This document shows, piece after piece, positions 1-8,703 of a stretch of 25,978 nt of DNA. The stretch is from JAGTVG01 sp964389805 (lineage in GTDB: Bacteria > Bacteroidota > Bacteroidia > Cytophagales > Cyclobacteriaceae), in contig CAYMFU010000118.1 of the NCBI GenBank assembly GCA_964389805.1, forward strand, positions 1 to 25,978, given 5' to 3'. The translations under genes were made by a program, and so were the position numbers. Position 1 is the stretch's first letter, and each line of letters begins with the position of its first letter. Below the pieces are notes generated by a model. That model made no database searches. It was not told the DNA's origin and worked only from the letters and a program-made list of their open reading frames with translations.

Positions 1-1
1 A

Positions 2-3000
2 CCAGGCACTGAAACCTCAACCATATATCAGCCTTCTGATTATTTTAATTGGATCCACACTATTATATGGGATAAGTATGAATTTGCCTGGATTGCTGAT
101 GCCAAATGGAATATATACAGGTTGAATCCTGAAACCGGGGAGTCAGTAAAACTCACCAAAGAGAAAAATGGTTCTTCTGATAAAGAAGAGCAACTCTGGC
201 AAGTTGTTCAGGATGCCAATGGAAACCTGTTTTTTTGCGGAGACCATTCGGTTAAAAAACTGGAAATTCTGGAAGATAAAGATGAAACAGATATTCATAT
301 CGACGATTATAGGTTTGTTGATGTAATACCTATTGATATGATAGAGGATAAAATCGGTCCAGAAAAGGATGGATTCAGCAGGTATAAATCCACCTTCGGT
401 GTAGATACAAAAGGTAATCTATGGATTGGCACTAATAATAATGGTATAATAATGTATGATCAGAACCGGGATTCAATCAGATTTTATACAGAAAAGGACG
501 GTCTTGCAGATAATACTGTTAATTCCTTAATACTTGATAATAATGACAGATTATGGATAGGATGTGCTTATGGACTTAGTTGTTTGGATCAGCAAACGGG
601 GGAAATAATTAACTTCTATGAGAATGATGGCCTGATTTCAGCGCGTTTTAGTTTTAATAATTGGACTTTCACGAACGGTTCGGCAATAGACGAGGACGGG
701 AATATATACATGGGAATAACAAATGGAGTTACTTATTTTGATCCTGAAGAAATTCTAGAGAATGTGAAAGAGCATCCGAATTTAGTTTTGTCCGGTTTAT
801 ATATAAATAATAATATCATATATCCATCAAACGATGATGGACCAATTGATAAATCCATAAGTTATCTTCCGGATATACATTTAAAATATACTCATAAGTT
901 AGTTTCTCTCCAATATTCAGTTCCCGATTATACAGATCGATCAAAGCGGATTCATTACAACCATAAACTGGTCGGATATGATGATCAATGGATCGATGCG
1001 GGGAAACGAACGTTTATTACCTACAGCAACATCCCGCCTGGCAAATATCAACTAAAAATTAACACTTCATATACATACAATTTTTATGAAGAAAATGCTG
1101 TATCTATTAATATCATTATGGCACCTCCTCCCTGGGCGACGTGGTGGGCGTATACACTGTATGTGTTGTTTGCCTTGGGGGCGATTTGGGCATTTATAGC
1201 CTGGCGAACGCATGATCAAAAAAGAAAACTTCTGGAAGTTGAGAAAGTAAATAAGCGGTTGAAACAAGTTGATCAACTTAAAGATCAGTTTTTAGCCAAT
1301 ACATCCCATGAATTGCGAACGCCACTGCAAGGGATCATTGGCCTCGCAGAATCTTTAAAGGATGGTATCGCAGGTACACTACCCCCAAAGGCCATTGAAA
1401 ACCTGAACATGATCAATTCCAGTGGTAAAAGACTGGCTAATCTAGTCAATGATATCCTGGATTTTTCGAAAATGAAAAAACACGACCTGGAACTGCAACT
1501 AAAGCCGACAGATATTCGTAGTGTGGTAGAAGTGGTCATCACGATATTACAGCCTCTGATCAAATCTAAAGACATCAAATTGACCTATGATATTCCCGAC
1601 GACCTGCCATACGTTATAGCTGATGAAAACCGTTTGCAACAAATCCTGCATAACCTGCTTGGCAATGCCTTTAAGTTTACCGAAAAAGGGAGTATACGAT
1701 TATCTGCAGAAGTTATAGAAGGGATGGTAGCCATTAAAGTAGCCGATACGGGCATCGGTATTCCCAAGGACAAACAAAAAGGAATTTTCAAATCCTTCGA
1801 ACAGGCTGAAGGTGGTATCAGCAGGGAATATGGAGGAACTGGATTAGGCCTTTCCGTGACCAAGCAACTTGTTAAACTGCATGGCGGAAAGATTAATTTA
1901 CATTCAGAGCCAGATACGGGTTCTACCTTTACGTTTACTTTGCCAGTTAGTGATGAAAAAGTGGCTGAGAAAGAGATAATCGATACTGAACTTATTAAGG
2001 GGCATGCAGGAGAGGAAGAGGCCGGGCCGGAAGTGATAGAAGAAACAGAAACTATTGAAGAAATCGAATCTTCACCCCTGAATGGAAGAGTAGATATACT
2101 AGTAGTAGATGATGAACCAATCAACTTGCATGTGTTGAAGAACCATCTATCATTGGAGGGATATCATGTTACCCTGGCCAACAATGGCATTGAAGCTATG
2201 GAACTGATTGAAGGGGGCAACAAATACGACCTGATCATCCTGGATATCATGATGCCCAAATTATCCGGGTATGAAGTCTGCCAGAAATTGAGGGAGTTAT
2301 TCCTTCCCAGTGAATTACCCGTAGTAATGTTAACAGCCAAGAACCAGGTACTTGACCTAGTCGATGGTTTTAATACAGGGGCCAATGATTATTTGACAAA
2401 ACCTTTCTCCAAGGATGAGCTTTTAAGCCGTATCAAGACTCACCTTAACCTGCAGCGCATTCACAGGGCGACAGGTAAGTTCGTGCCTTATGAATTTCTA
2501 CGGGCAATCGGTAGGGATTCCATTACTGAAGTGAATTTGGGTGACCAGGTACACAAAGAGGTGAGCATATTATTTCTGGATATACTCGAATACACGAGCT
2601 TGTCAGAAAATATGACGCCAGAAGAGAATTTCCTGTTTATAAATGAATTTGTTGGACAGTTGGGACCCGTGATTGCAGAGAATAATGGATTTGTCAACCA
2701 GTACATTGGCGATGCCATCATGGCCATATTTCCCGAAAAAGCAGAGGATGGATTGAAGGCAGCAGTAGAGATGCAGAAAAAGTTGGATGAATTCAACAAC
2801 GAACGAATCAAAGAAGGCAAGAAAGAGATCAGGATAGGCATTGGATTACATACTGGTCCATTGATTATGGGGATCATTGGTGACAAGCACCATGCAGAAC
2901 CAACTACCATTGCCGATACTGTAAATATTTCCTCAAGGTTAGAAGGATTGACAAGGCAATATGGAGTAAGGATAATTGTCAGTGAGAGCAGCATACAACA

Positions 3001-3328
3001 TATGAAAGATCCTGAGAAATTTCATTTACGTTATCTGGGGCAGGTATTGGTGAAAGGCAAACAAAAACCTATAAAAATGTATGAGTGTGTTGATGGTGAT
3101 AAAGAAACCATTCTGAAATTAAAAGGTGATCTGCAGAAAGATTTCGATAAAGGATTAAATCATTTTTATAAAAAAGAATTTCCTGAAGCTTCAGTTGTAT
3201 TCAACAACATCATAAAACAAAATACTGATGATCATGCTTCCGCTTATTTTTATAGCAGGGCTGCAAGATATGCCGCTGATGGCGTTTCCGAGGATTGGAC
3301 GGGGGTTGAAAGGTGGGATATGAAATGA
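2..3328 (+). CDS. Hybrid sensor histidine kinase with receiver and class III nucleotide cyclase domains (5' partial)
   Basis: The reading frame is open from base 2, so the gene begins outside the window; a TTG at 122 is not its start. Residues here are counted from that TTG. Residues 1-210 are propeller blades with repeated LWIG-type motifs (Reg_prop), followed by a Y_Y_Y domain (about 250-335) and one membrane segment (about 340-362). Next come HisKA with H396 in SHELRTPLQ, a HATPase with DTGIGIP and GGTGLGLS, and a receiver domain with phospho-acceptor D708. An adenylate/guanylate cyclase domain (about 812-965) follows, then a TPR-like tail. In the cyclase the metal aspartates D820 and D864 and transition-state residues N935 and R939 are present. 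The usual adenine-contacting lysine is Q860, so activity and nucleotide choice are uncertain. The inferred role is to couple a periplasmic signal to phosphorelay and possibly a cyclic nucleotide. The ligand is unknown. Confidence 0.93.
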   Translation, partial: PGTETSTIYQPSDYFNWIHTIIWDKYEFAWIADAKWNIYRLNPETGESVKLTKEKNGSSDKEEQLWQVVQDANGNLFFCGDHSVKKLEILEDKDETDIHIDDYRFVDVIPIDMIEDKIGPEKDGFSRYKSTFGVDTKGNLWIGTNNNGIIMYDQNRDSIRFYTEKDGLADNTVNSLILDNNDRLWIGCAYGLSCLDQQTGEIINFYENDGLISARFSFNNWTFTNGSAIDEDGNIYMGITNGVTYFDPEEILENVKEHPNLVLSGLYINNNIIYPSNDDGPIDKSISYLPDIHLKYTHKLVSLQYSVPDYTDRSKRIHYNHKLVGYDDQWIDAGKRTFITYSNIPPGKYQLKINTSYTYNFYEENAVSINIIMAPPPWATWWAYTLYVLFALGAIWAFIAWRTHDQKRKLLEVEKVNKRLKQVDQLKDQFLANTSHELRTPLQGIIGLAESLKDGIAGTLPPKAIENLNMINSSGKRLANLVNDILDFSKMKKHDLELQLKPTDIRSVVEVVITILQPLIKSKDIKLTYDIPDDLPYVIADENRLQQILHNLLGNAFKFTEKGSIRLSAEVIEGMVAIKVADTGIGIPKDKQKGIFKSFEQAEGGISREYGGTGLGLSVTKQLVKLHGGKINLHSEPDTGSTFTFTLPVSDEKVAEKEIIDTELIKGHAGEEEAGPEVIEETETIEEIESSPLNGRVDILVVDDEPINLHVLKNHLSLEGYHVTLANNGIEAMELIEGGNKYDLIILDIMMPKLSGYEVCQKLRELFLPSELPVVMLTAKNQVLDLVDGFNTGANDYLTKPFSKDELLSRIKTHLNLQRIHRATGKFVPYEFLRAIGRDSITEVNLGDQVHKEVSILFLDILEYTSLSENMTPEENFLFINEFVGQLGPVIAENNGFVNQYIGDAIMAIFPEKAEDGLKAAVEMQKKLDEFNNERIKEGKKEIRIGIGLHTGPLIMGIIGDKHHAEPTTIADTVNISSRLEGLTRQYGVRIIVSESSIQHMKDPEKFHLRYLGQVLVKGKQKPIKMYECVDGDKETILKLKGDLQKDFDKGLNHFYKKEFPEASVVFNNIIKQNTDDHASAYFYSRAARYAADGVSEDWTGVERWDMK

Positions 3329-3352
3329 GAATTTTTAATTACTTTGTAAATA

Positions 3353-3526
3353 TCAAACTTTAATAAATCCTTCCTCACCTTGTTTCTTATATTTCTTTAT
3401 CCATTCATAATAGATAGTTTTTGATACCCCATAATGCCTACATGCTTTATTTACATTACCTGTTTTCTATGCATAATTAATGACATTTAGTTTTCGTTTA
3501 ATGTCTCTTTTCTATTTAACCGTCAT
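3353..3526 (-). pseudogene. Relic of an IS transposase N-terminal helix-turn-helix region
   Basis: Reading the minus strand from an ATG at 3526 gives 58 codons, with in-frame TAG stops at codons 5 and 20 and a TGA at codon 58. Between them is an HTH with the sequence NVNKACRHYGVSKTIYYEW, followed by KKYKKQGEEG. This is the typical start of IS3/IS481-type transposases, where YEW is followed by a K-rich stretch and GEEGL. Only the first quarter of such a protein is present, because the sequence stops just 3' of the sensor gene. TTGACAC about 35 bases upstream may be a remnant of the element's end. The remaining sequence to 3758 holds one terminator and nothing else I recognise. The relic call is firm; the IS family assignment is tentative. 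Confidence 0.8.
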
Positions 3527-3664
3527 AATACACTTTTTTAGTATAAATCTAATCTAAGAAAGTGTCAACCTAATTGCGAAGTATTATACAAATGGGGTAA
3601 CAACTGTTGATGTACTAAACACAATTACTTCTTGTAAGTAGATTATTGCATGCTTAGAAAAGTT

Positions 3665-3692
3665 CGGGTAATTAGCTTGCCCGGCTTTTTTT
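3665..3692 (+). terminator. Rho-independent terminator
   Basis: CGGGTAA (3665-3671) pairs with TTGCCCG (3677-3683) through one G-T wobble around a 5-nt loop. It is followed by GC and seven T (3686-3692). It lies about 340 bases after the sensor gene's stop and before the lipoprotein gene, so it probably ends read-through from the left. Confidence 0.65.
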
Positions 3693-3758
3693 GAAGGACG
3701 AAGGAACTAATATTCCTTTTCACATGTTTTATAAATACTCAATTATCCCTAAAACATA

Positions 3759-4313
3759 ATGACTATGAATAATCATAGCCTAAATATTAAGTTTTATTTA
3801 GCCCTTTTATTGATGTCTTTTAGTTTTTCATGCGATACCCTTAATGGTGATAAGGATTATCCAAGGATAAAAGACCCATTATCTGAAAAAAATTATATGC
3901 ATTGCTCAGATGAAGAATGTGATTTATTAACAAACGATACTGAAAGGGAATGGATAATGGTTGAGGTTTTTAATCCCTATGTTGAGGAAATACCTGTTGA
4001 ATATACTTGGATTTTTACTTTCACTTGTAATTATACTTGTAAACTACGTACCAATGATCCAAAATTTAAAGAAAGTTTAGAATTGGTACTGTTTTCATGG
4101 TCGGTCACTGAAAGTTATGGTGAAAGAGTTTTAAATCTTGAAGTTATTAGTGATGAACTACCACCGGAAGAGATGGATTGGGTAAATGGGGTCATTCTTC
4201 TTAAAGAGCTATCGCACAACATATTAAAAATTATGATTATGAATGGATCAATACTCAAATATGAGATATATTTTGATCCAGATCGTTATTCTCCATCATA
4301 CGGACCTGAATAA
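3759..4313 (+). CDS. Small lipoprotein, lipocalin-like (hypothetical)
   Basis: This 184-residue protein has an N-terminal hydrophobic stretch ending in SFSC, consistent with a lipoprotein signal and cleavage before Cys25. A second ATG two codons in (3765) could be the start. The mature part is acidic. It contains an EW...WIFTF..NYT...LFSWSV...LNLEVI...ILKI pattern, which resembles the small lipocalin-like proteins common in Bacteroidota: an entry tryptophan strand, a 'WTFT..G.Y' strand, and an 'L.L..L' strand near the end. The mature region also has four cysteines (residues 43, 48, 87 and 91) in two closely spaced pairs that could form disulfides. The likely location is a membrane face in the envelope. 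Neighbours give no functional hint, and the next gene is convergent. Function unknown. Confidence 0.72.
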   Translation: MTMNNHSLNIKFYLALLLMSFSFSCDTLNGDKDYPRIKDPLSEKNYMHCSDEECDLLTNDTEREWIMVEVFNPYVEEIPVEYTWIFTFTCNYTCKLRTNDPKFKESLELVLFSWSVTESYGERVLNLEVISDELPPEEMDWVNGVILLKELSHNILKIMIMNGSILKYEIYFDPDRYSPSYGPE

Positions 4314-4373
4314 TCTCTACTTAAAATAATTGGGAGTTTACTTAAGTATCTGATATCTTAAAATTATTTAATT

Positions 4374-4904
4374 TCACACCGTTTCCGGGTGCTGGATCTC
4401 ACCAATTTTGTTCAGGATGCGAACTGCAGCGGAATTTTCGCCTTCTGTCGACAGGGAAATTTTTTTGATCTGACCTTGTTCTGTGGCTGTTAATAATGTT
4501 TTGTAAACCAGTTGGGTGCCAATCTTCTTTTTTCTGAAATCATCAAGTACGTATAACAGGTCGATATATAAGTTTGAACCTAATAACCAGGAATTCAGTT
4601 TACCTATTAATTTCCCGGCTTCATCAAAAGCCAATACATAAAAATACTTGGTTACCTGGACCCGCCGGCCTAACTTAGCCTTGAATTGTTCCAGACTCAT
4701 GAAATCATTCTTGGTATAAACAGCCGGAAGCGCCTGCTTGGCCTTATTATCGAGGTAAAGATATTTTGTGATCAGTTTCTCTGGGATATCCCTTTCCACA
4801 ACCACTTTAAAATCATTAAACCTGGATTCAAGGTCTTTCAATTCTTTTGATATCCTTTCTAATTTTACGGATTGTAATCGTATATAATTTTCAAAAAGCG
4901 CCAT
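4374..4904 (-). CDS. GNAT-like N-acetyltransferase
   Basis: The 176-residue protein starts at the ATG at 4904; an upstream in-frame TTG at 4940 is possible but less likely. The N-terminal 50 residues are charged and helical (ISKELKDLESRF). The second half has the GNAT core. Strands YFYVLAFDEAGKLIG and SNLYIDLLYVLDDFR are followed by RKKKIGTQLVYKTL at the acetyl-CoA pyrophosphate loop, which matches the RxxxIGTxLL form of motif A. A later strand, KKISLSTEGENSAAVRILNKIG, matches the usual 'N..A...Y.K.GF' ending. The substrate cannot be read from the sequence. The long N-terminal helix is unusual for the family. The gene is convergent with the lipoprotein gene and appears monocistronic. Confidence 0.75.
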   Translation of the reverse strand: MALFENYIRLQSVKLERISKELKDLESRFNDFKVVVERDIPEKLITKYLYLDNKAKQALPAVYTKNDFMSLEQFKAKLGRRVQVTKYFYVLAFDEAGKLIGKLNSWLLGSNLYIDLLYVLDDFRKKKIGTQLVYKTLLTATEQGQIKKISLSTEGENSAAVRILNKIGEIQHPETV

Positions 4905-5252
4905 AACACCTGAATTTACTAAACATTGGACTTTATTCAAAAAAATAAAAACTGAAATTTGATTTTGAGTTTCTTCTGGTTTGCTTTTTTGATCACCCCA
5001 AACGAGAAAACAGAATATTCAGTCTATTCATTTAAACGACACACTTATTACCGGGTTGGTTGGATTGGCTTAAAAAATCAAATTTTGAGGAGAATTAAAA
5101 TGATGTTAAATTGTATGGATAGATGGGCAAGCTAATAGCACAAGGTTGGAGTGAGTTTACATAGAGATGGAATTGTGAAGCATTAAGTAACTTTAATATG
5201 CTATAGGCTGAATTCAACCCAACAGGCCAATAAATTAGAATATAACAATTCT
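4905..5252. other. Non-coding spacer between divergent genes
   Basis: About 350 bases separate the acetyltransferase start from the UMF1 transporter start. It is AT-rich and should hold both promoters, but I see no convincing -7/-33 pair. A GAGGAG at 5087-5092 precedes an 11-codon ATG frame (5100-5135) that I do not call a gene. No repeats or RNA structure stand out. Confidence 0.5.
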
Positions 5253-6584
5253 TTGATCTTGTATAACCGGACACAAAGCATAAATCCTAATTACAGTAAA
5301 CGCGTAATAAATGCATGGGCATCATACGACTGGTCCAATTCTGTATATAACCTGATCGTAACCACTGCCATTTTCCCCATTTATTATAGCGCCATGACGC
5401 GTGAAGCATTTGGTGGCGAAATCGTGGATTTTATGGGGATTAGCATTAAAAATTCAGTTTTATATACTTATGCGATCTCTTTTTCATTCCTGGTTGTTGT
5501 GATCCTTGCTCCCATTTTATCAGGGGTAGCTGATTATGCAGGCATCAAAAAGCGATTTATGAAAGGATTTACCTACCTGGGCGCACTGGCATGTATAGGA
5601 CTATTCTTCTTTAATGGTAAAAATGTTGAATATGGAATACTTTGTGCGGTTCTTGCCAGCATCGGATATGCCGGTTCTTTGGTTTTCTATAACGGCTTCC
5701 TTCCTGAAATATCCCCATTAGATAAAATGGATAATGTGAGCGCAAAGGGTTTTGCGATGGGATATATCGGAAGTGTGATTTTATTATTAATTAACCTGAT
5801 ATTATTACTTAATTCGGAGTCTTTTGGATTCAGTGGCGAGACTCAGGCCACCAGGTTTGGCTTCTTATTGGTTGGCTTGTGGTGGGCTGGCTTTTCACAA
5901 ATCGCGTTTTATTATCTTAAGGACCATCCCACCGGGAAGAAGATCACCTACCAGGTCCTGGGTTATGGGATCAATGAACTTAAAATGGTGTTCCGCTCCC
6001 TGGTTAAAAGGAAGGTAATGAAACGTTATTTGTATTCCTTTTTCTTTTACAGCATGGGCGTTCAAACCGTTCTCCTGCTGGCACCATTGTTTGCGGAAGC
6101 TGAAGTGGGAATGGTTGCTGATGAGATGATCCTAGTGGTCTTAATTCTACAGATACTGGGTATTGGTGGTGCTTACCTGTTTGCCATCATTTCAAAGAAA
6201 TGGGGAAATGGGTTCGCGATTGCTACTATGCTGGTCATATGGATCATCATCTGTATATCCGGATATTTTCTTAAAGAAAAAATTTCATTTTATTTTCTGG
6301 CTGGAATGCTGGGATTTGCCATGGGAGGGATCCAGGCTATTTCCAGATCCACGTATTCTAAACTGATTCCAGTAGATACAAAGGACAATGCATCGTATTT
6401 CAGCTTTTATGATGTAACTGAAAAAGTGGCTATCGTATTGGGTACTTTCTCTTATGGATTAATTGAACAAATAACCGGAACCATGAGGAATAGTATGTTG
6501 TTCATGGCAATTTTCTTTATTACTGGATTTGTGCTCCTGAAATCTGCTAATCTCAAAAAACATATCGTTGTATCAGGAGGTTGA
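5253..6584 (+). CDS. UMF1-family MFS transporter
   Basis: This 443-residue polytopic membrane protein has roughly 11-12 hydrophobic segments. The N-terminal NAWASYDWSNSVYN...TAIFPIYY is the hallmark of the UMF1 family (related to fungal Atg22), where W..YDWANS...FP.YF is nearly invariant. A conserved GFAMGGIQAISRSTYSKLIP segment before the last helices also fits the family. The first in-frame ATG lies about 48 residues in, inside the conserved part, so the TTG at 5253 is taken as start; the frame is open upstream to a TAA at 5184. The substrate is not established. Yeast Atg22 exports vacuolar amino acids, but that should not be transferred here with confidence. The gene is convergent with the next one. 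Confidence 0.88.
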   Translation: MILYNRTQSINPNYSKRVINAWASYDWSNSVYNLIVTTAIFPIYYSAMTREAFGGEIVDFMGISIKNSVLYTYAISFSFLVVVILAPILSGVADYAGIKKRFMKGFTYLGALACIGLFFFNGKNVEYGILCAVLASIGYAGSLVFYNGFLPEISPLDKMDNVSAKGFAMGYIGSVILLLINLILLLNSESFGFSGETQATRFGFLLVGLWWAGFSQIAFYYLKDHPTGKKITYQVLGYGINELKMVFRSLVKRKVMKRYLYSFFFYSMGVQTVLLLAPLFAEAEVGMVADEMILVVLILQILGIGGAYLFAIISKKWGNGFAIATMLVIWIIICISGYFLKEKISFYFLAGMLGFAMGGIQAISRSTYSKLIPVDTKDNASYFSFYDVTEKVAIVLGTFSYGLIEQITGTMRNSMLFMAIFFITGFVLLKSANLKKHIVVSGG

Positions 6585-6625
6585 ATAGTATAGCTCGGAA
6601 TATCGGTAGAAAAACACCGAACAGA

Positions 6626-7858
6626 TTAATAGAAGAACAAATAGCTTACACCAATGGCTGCGATAATTCCAGCCAGGTCGGCGATCAATCCGCAGGTTAC
6701 CGCATATCGGCTATTCCTGATATTAACTGCACCAAAATATACAGCCAGGACATAAAAGGTAGTTTCGGTTGATCCCTGCATCACGGAAACCAGTCTGCCG
6801 ACAAAGGAATCAGCCCCATAAGTATTCATCGCATCGATCATCATGCCCCGTGCACCAGAGCCACTGAGCGGCTTCATAAATGCGGTCGGCAAGGCAGGTG
6901 TAAAATCTGTATTGAAACCCATCCAGCCCACGACACCCGATATGCCGTCCACAAGATAATCCAGGGCGCCGGAGGTGCGAAAAAGCCCTATGCCAACCAG
7001 CATGGCGACCAGGTAAGGGATGATGGTAACGGCTACCTTAAATCCATCTTTGGCTCCTTCGATAAATGCTTCATACACGTTCACCTTTTTTCGCATGGCC
7101 AATACAATAAAATATACGATCACGGTAAATAACAACATATTGCCTGCAGTAGATGAAATGGTATTAATGGATTCTTTGTCAATGGTTGAAAAATAGGCAA
7201 TGATTCCCGCTATGATTACACATATACTCCCCAGATACAGTAATATCGTTTTATCAAATAAATTGATCTTCTGGAAAATAGAAACAGATATTAACCCTGC
7301 CAGGGAAGAAAAGAAAGTCGCTATTAAAATTGGTATAAATACATCTGAAGGATCCTGGGCGCCCAGTTGACTTCGATATAACATGATCGTGATTGGCAAT
7401 ATGGTCAGGCTCGAGGTATTCAAAACCAGGAACATAATCTGGGCATTGGAGGCAGTGTCTTTCTTTGGATTCAGTTCCTGCATGCTTTCCATCGCTTTCA
7501 ATCCGAGAGGGGTGGCAGCATTATCAAGGCCCAGCATATTTGCGCAAATGTTCATGATCATCGGCCCGATGGAAGGATGATTTTCCGGAATACCCGGGAA
7601 AAGCTTGCGCAAAAATGGACCTAAATACCTGTAAAAAACTTTAACGATACCCCCTTCTTCCCCGATTTTCATAATACCCGACCATAAGGCCAATACTCCA
7701 GTCAAACCAAGAGCCAGCTCAAAGGCCATTTTAGCTGTTTCATAGGTATTGGTCATCAGAGCAGGAAAAATTTCAGCATCTCCCAGGAAGATCAACCGGA
7801 TCAATGCAATAACAAAGGCAATCAGAAAAAACGATATCCAGATGTAATTAAGTACCAT
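6626..7858 (-). CDS. Fused SpmA/SpmB-type nucleoside-recognition (Gate domain) membrane protein
   Basis: The 410-residue protein has about ten membrane segments in two related halves. The N-terminal half carries NICANMLGLDNAATPLGLKA and NPKKDTASNAQIMF, as in SpmA. The C-terminal half carries PALPTAFMKPLSGSGARGMM and QGSTETTFYVLAVYFGAVN, as in SpmB. In Bacillus these are two separate spore maturation genes; a single fused gene is normal in Bacteroidota, which do not sporulate. The halves carry the Pfam nucleoside-recognition 'Gate' domain, which suggests transport, but the substrate is unknown. The start ATG at 7858 directly precedes the first membrane helix. The gene has a 250-bp upstream region with a tandem repeat array that may contain its control sites. 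Confidence 0.9.
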   Translation of the reverse strand: MVLNYIWISFFLIAFVIALIRLIFLGDAEIFPALMTNTYETAKMAFELALGLTGVLALWSGIMKIGEEGGIVKVFYRYLGPFLRKLFPGIPENHPSIGPMIMNICANMLGLDNAATPLGLKAMESMQELNPKKDTASNAQIMFLVLNTSSLTILPITIMLYRSQLGAQDPSDVFIPILIATFFSSLAGLISVSIFQKINLFDKTILLYLGSICVIIAGIIAYFSTIDKESINTISSTAGNMLLFTVIVYFIVLAMRKKVNVYEAFIEGAKDGFKVAVTIIPYLVAMLVGIGLFRTSGALDYLVDGISGVVGWMGFNTDFTPALPTAFMKPLSGSGARGMMIDAMNTYGADSFVGRLVSVMQGSTETTFYVLAVYFGAVNIRNSRYAVTCGLIADLAGIIAAIGVSYLFFY

Positions 7859-7951
7859 ATTTCAGAATTATGTCCAAAATAAAAAATAATATTGATAAAT
7901 CGGATTTTAATTGAGAATTAGGCTCATAAGCGATACTATGAAAAGTATTTA

Positions 7952-8086
7952 TAATATCAGATTATACGTATAAATCTTAAAACATTTATACGTGTATTTC
8001 CAATTGTTGTACGTATAATTTTTGTTATATATGTACGTATAACTTCAATTGTTTTACATATAAAAATTGTATAATACGTACCTGAT
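7952..8086. repeat. Three degenerate 45-bp tandem repeats with six phased TACGTA-like boxes
   Basis: Three 45-base units (7952-7996, 7997-8041, 8042-8086) each contain two boxes resembling TATACGTATA. The central C/G steps fall at 7967, 7991, 8012, 8036, 8057 and 8077, so spacing is 24, 21, 24, 21 and 20 bases, close to two helical turns. Units 2 and 3 also share CAATTGTT before the first box. The first four boxes and the sixth keep CGT; the fifth reads TTACATATAA. The array lies upstream of the SpmA/SpmB gene and just after the DUF4293 gene's stop. It could be a cooperative protein-binding array or a plain tandem duplication. Confidence 0.7.
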
Positions 8087-8108
8087 CAGAAGTTATTACT
8101 ACCTGCTT

Positions 8109-8591
8109 TTACCGGATCCTGTCAACTGACCGGATCAGCTTTTCATCTTTTCGGATATACCGGTTTGCAATAGAGTTTAATATTAAGGCAATAGCCGGCA
8201 TAAACAGACCCAGCTTATATTCTCCCAGAATATTTGGTAATACCTCACTTTGTGCATTATAGGTAAGATATACTAAATATACAAGAGATCCAGTCATCAA
8301 CAAGGAATTTAAAGTACCTAACTTGATCTGGGTGAGTCTGTTCTTGTACTTGAAAATTTCGATCCATGAAATGATTACGGTCAAAACGGCTACCCCGCCA
8401 CTATATGCATAAGGAAGATAAATAAATTGCAATACCGATTCAGTATTTTCCTGATATAACAAGTAGGTCGAAAATACTTTATACATTTCTCCTGTAGCCG
8501 GATCTAATTTCAGCCATACCGGCAATAAAAGAAATAAAATCATGCAAACGGATGATAGTAAAAGGAAGATACTTTGTATTCTCTGGATCAT
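8109..8591 (-). CDS. DUF4293 family integral membrane protein
   Basis: The 160-residue protein begins MIQRIQSIFLLLSSVCMILF, the characteristic opening of DUF4293, a family found almost only in Bacteroidota. Four hydrophobic segments are visible at roughly residues 7-27, 58-77, 90-110 and 125-145. A short extracytoplasmic loop follows the first helix, and a basic tail (IRKDEKLIRSVDRIR) ends the protein. Length and topology match the family. No function is known. It is divergent from truA across a 112-bp spacer with a -7 box on each strand, an arrangement that supports the ATG at 8591. Confidence 0.85.
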   Translation of the reverse strand: MIQRIQSIFLLLSSVCMILFLLLPVWLKLDPATGEMYKVFSTYLLYQENTESVLQFIYLPYAYSGGVAVLTVIISWIEIFKYKNRLTQIKLGTLNSLLMTGSLVYLVYLTYNAQSEVLPNILGEYKLGLFMPAIALILNSIANRYIRKDEKLIRSVDRIR

Positions 8592-8610
8592 TTTATTATC
8601 AATTTTTTGA

Positions 8611-8618
8611 CAAAACTA
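8611..8618 (-). promoter_or_regulatory. Candidate -7 box for the DUF4293 gene
   Basis: On the minus strand the sequence is TAGTTTTG, a full match to the Bacteroidota TAnnTTTG -7 consensus, about 20 bases upstream of the ATG at 8591. The -33 element is not clear. This implies a very short leader. Confidence 0.45.
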
Positions 8619-8677
8619 ATCATGCAATTAAATAAATCTTAACATTCTTCATCTTTTTACTAGTTTTGAATTAAGGC

Positions 8678-8685
8678 TATCTTTG
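8678..8685 (+). promoter_or_regulatory. Candidate -7 box for the truA operon
   Basis: TATCTTTG matches TAnnTTTG exactly and ends 18 bases before the truA ATG. A T-rich stretch around 8653-8658 lies at the right distance for a weak -33 element. It would drive truA, the ABC exporter and the small anchored protein together. Confidence 0.5.
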
Positions 8686-8703
8686 TTTTTCTAATCAAAT
8701 TGA

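Noticed and set aside
1585..2124. 179-codon minus-strand frame inside the sensor kinase
   Set aside because: Serine/proline-rich antisense shadow of the kinase domain.
5100..5135. 11-codon frame after a GAGGAG sequence upstream of the UMF1 gene
   Set aside because: Too short, with no attenuator hairpin after it; likely chance.
6603..6620. TCGGT/ACCGA hairpin between the UMF1 and SpmA/SpmB genes
   Set aside because: Only 5 bp with an 8-nt loop and no T-run, so not a supported terminator.
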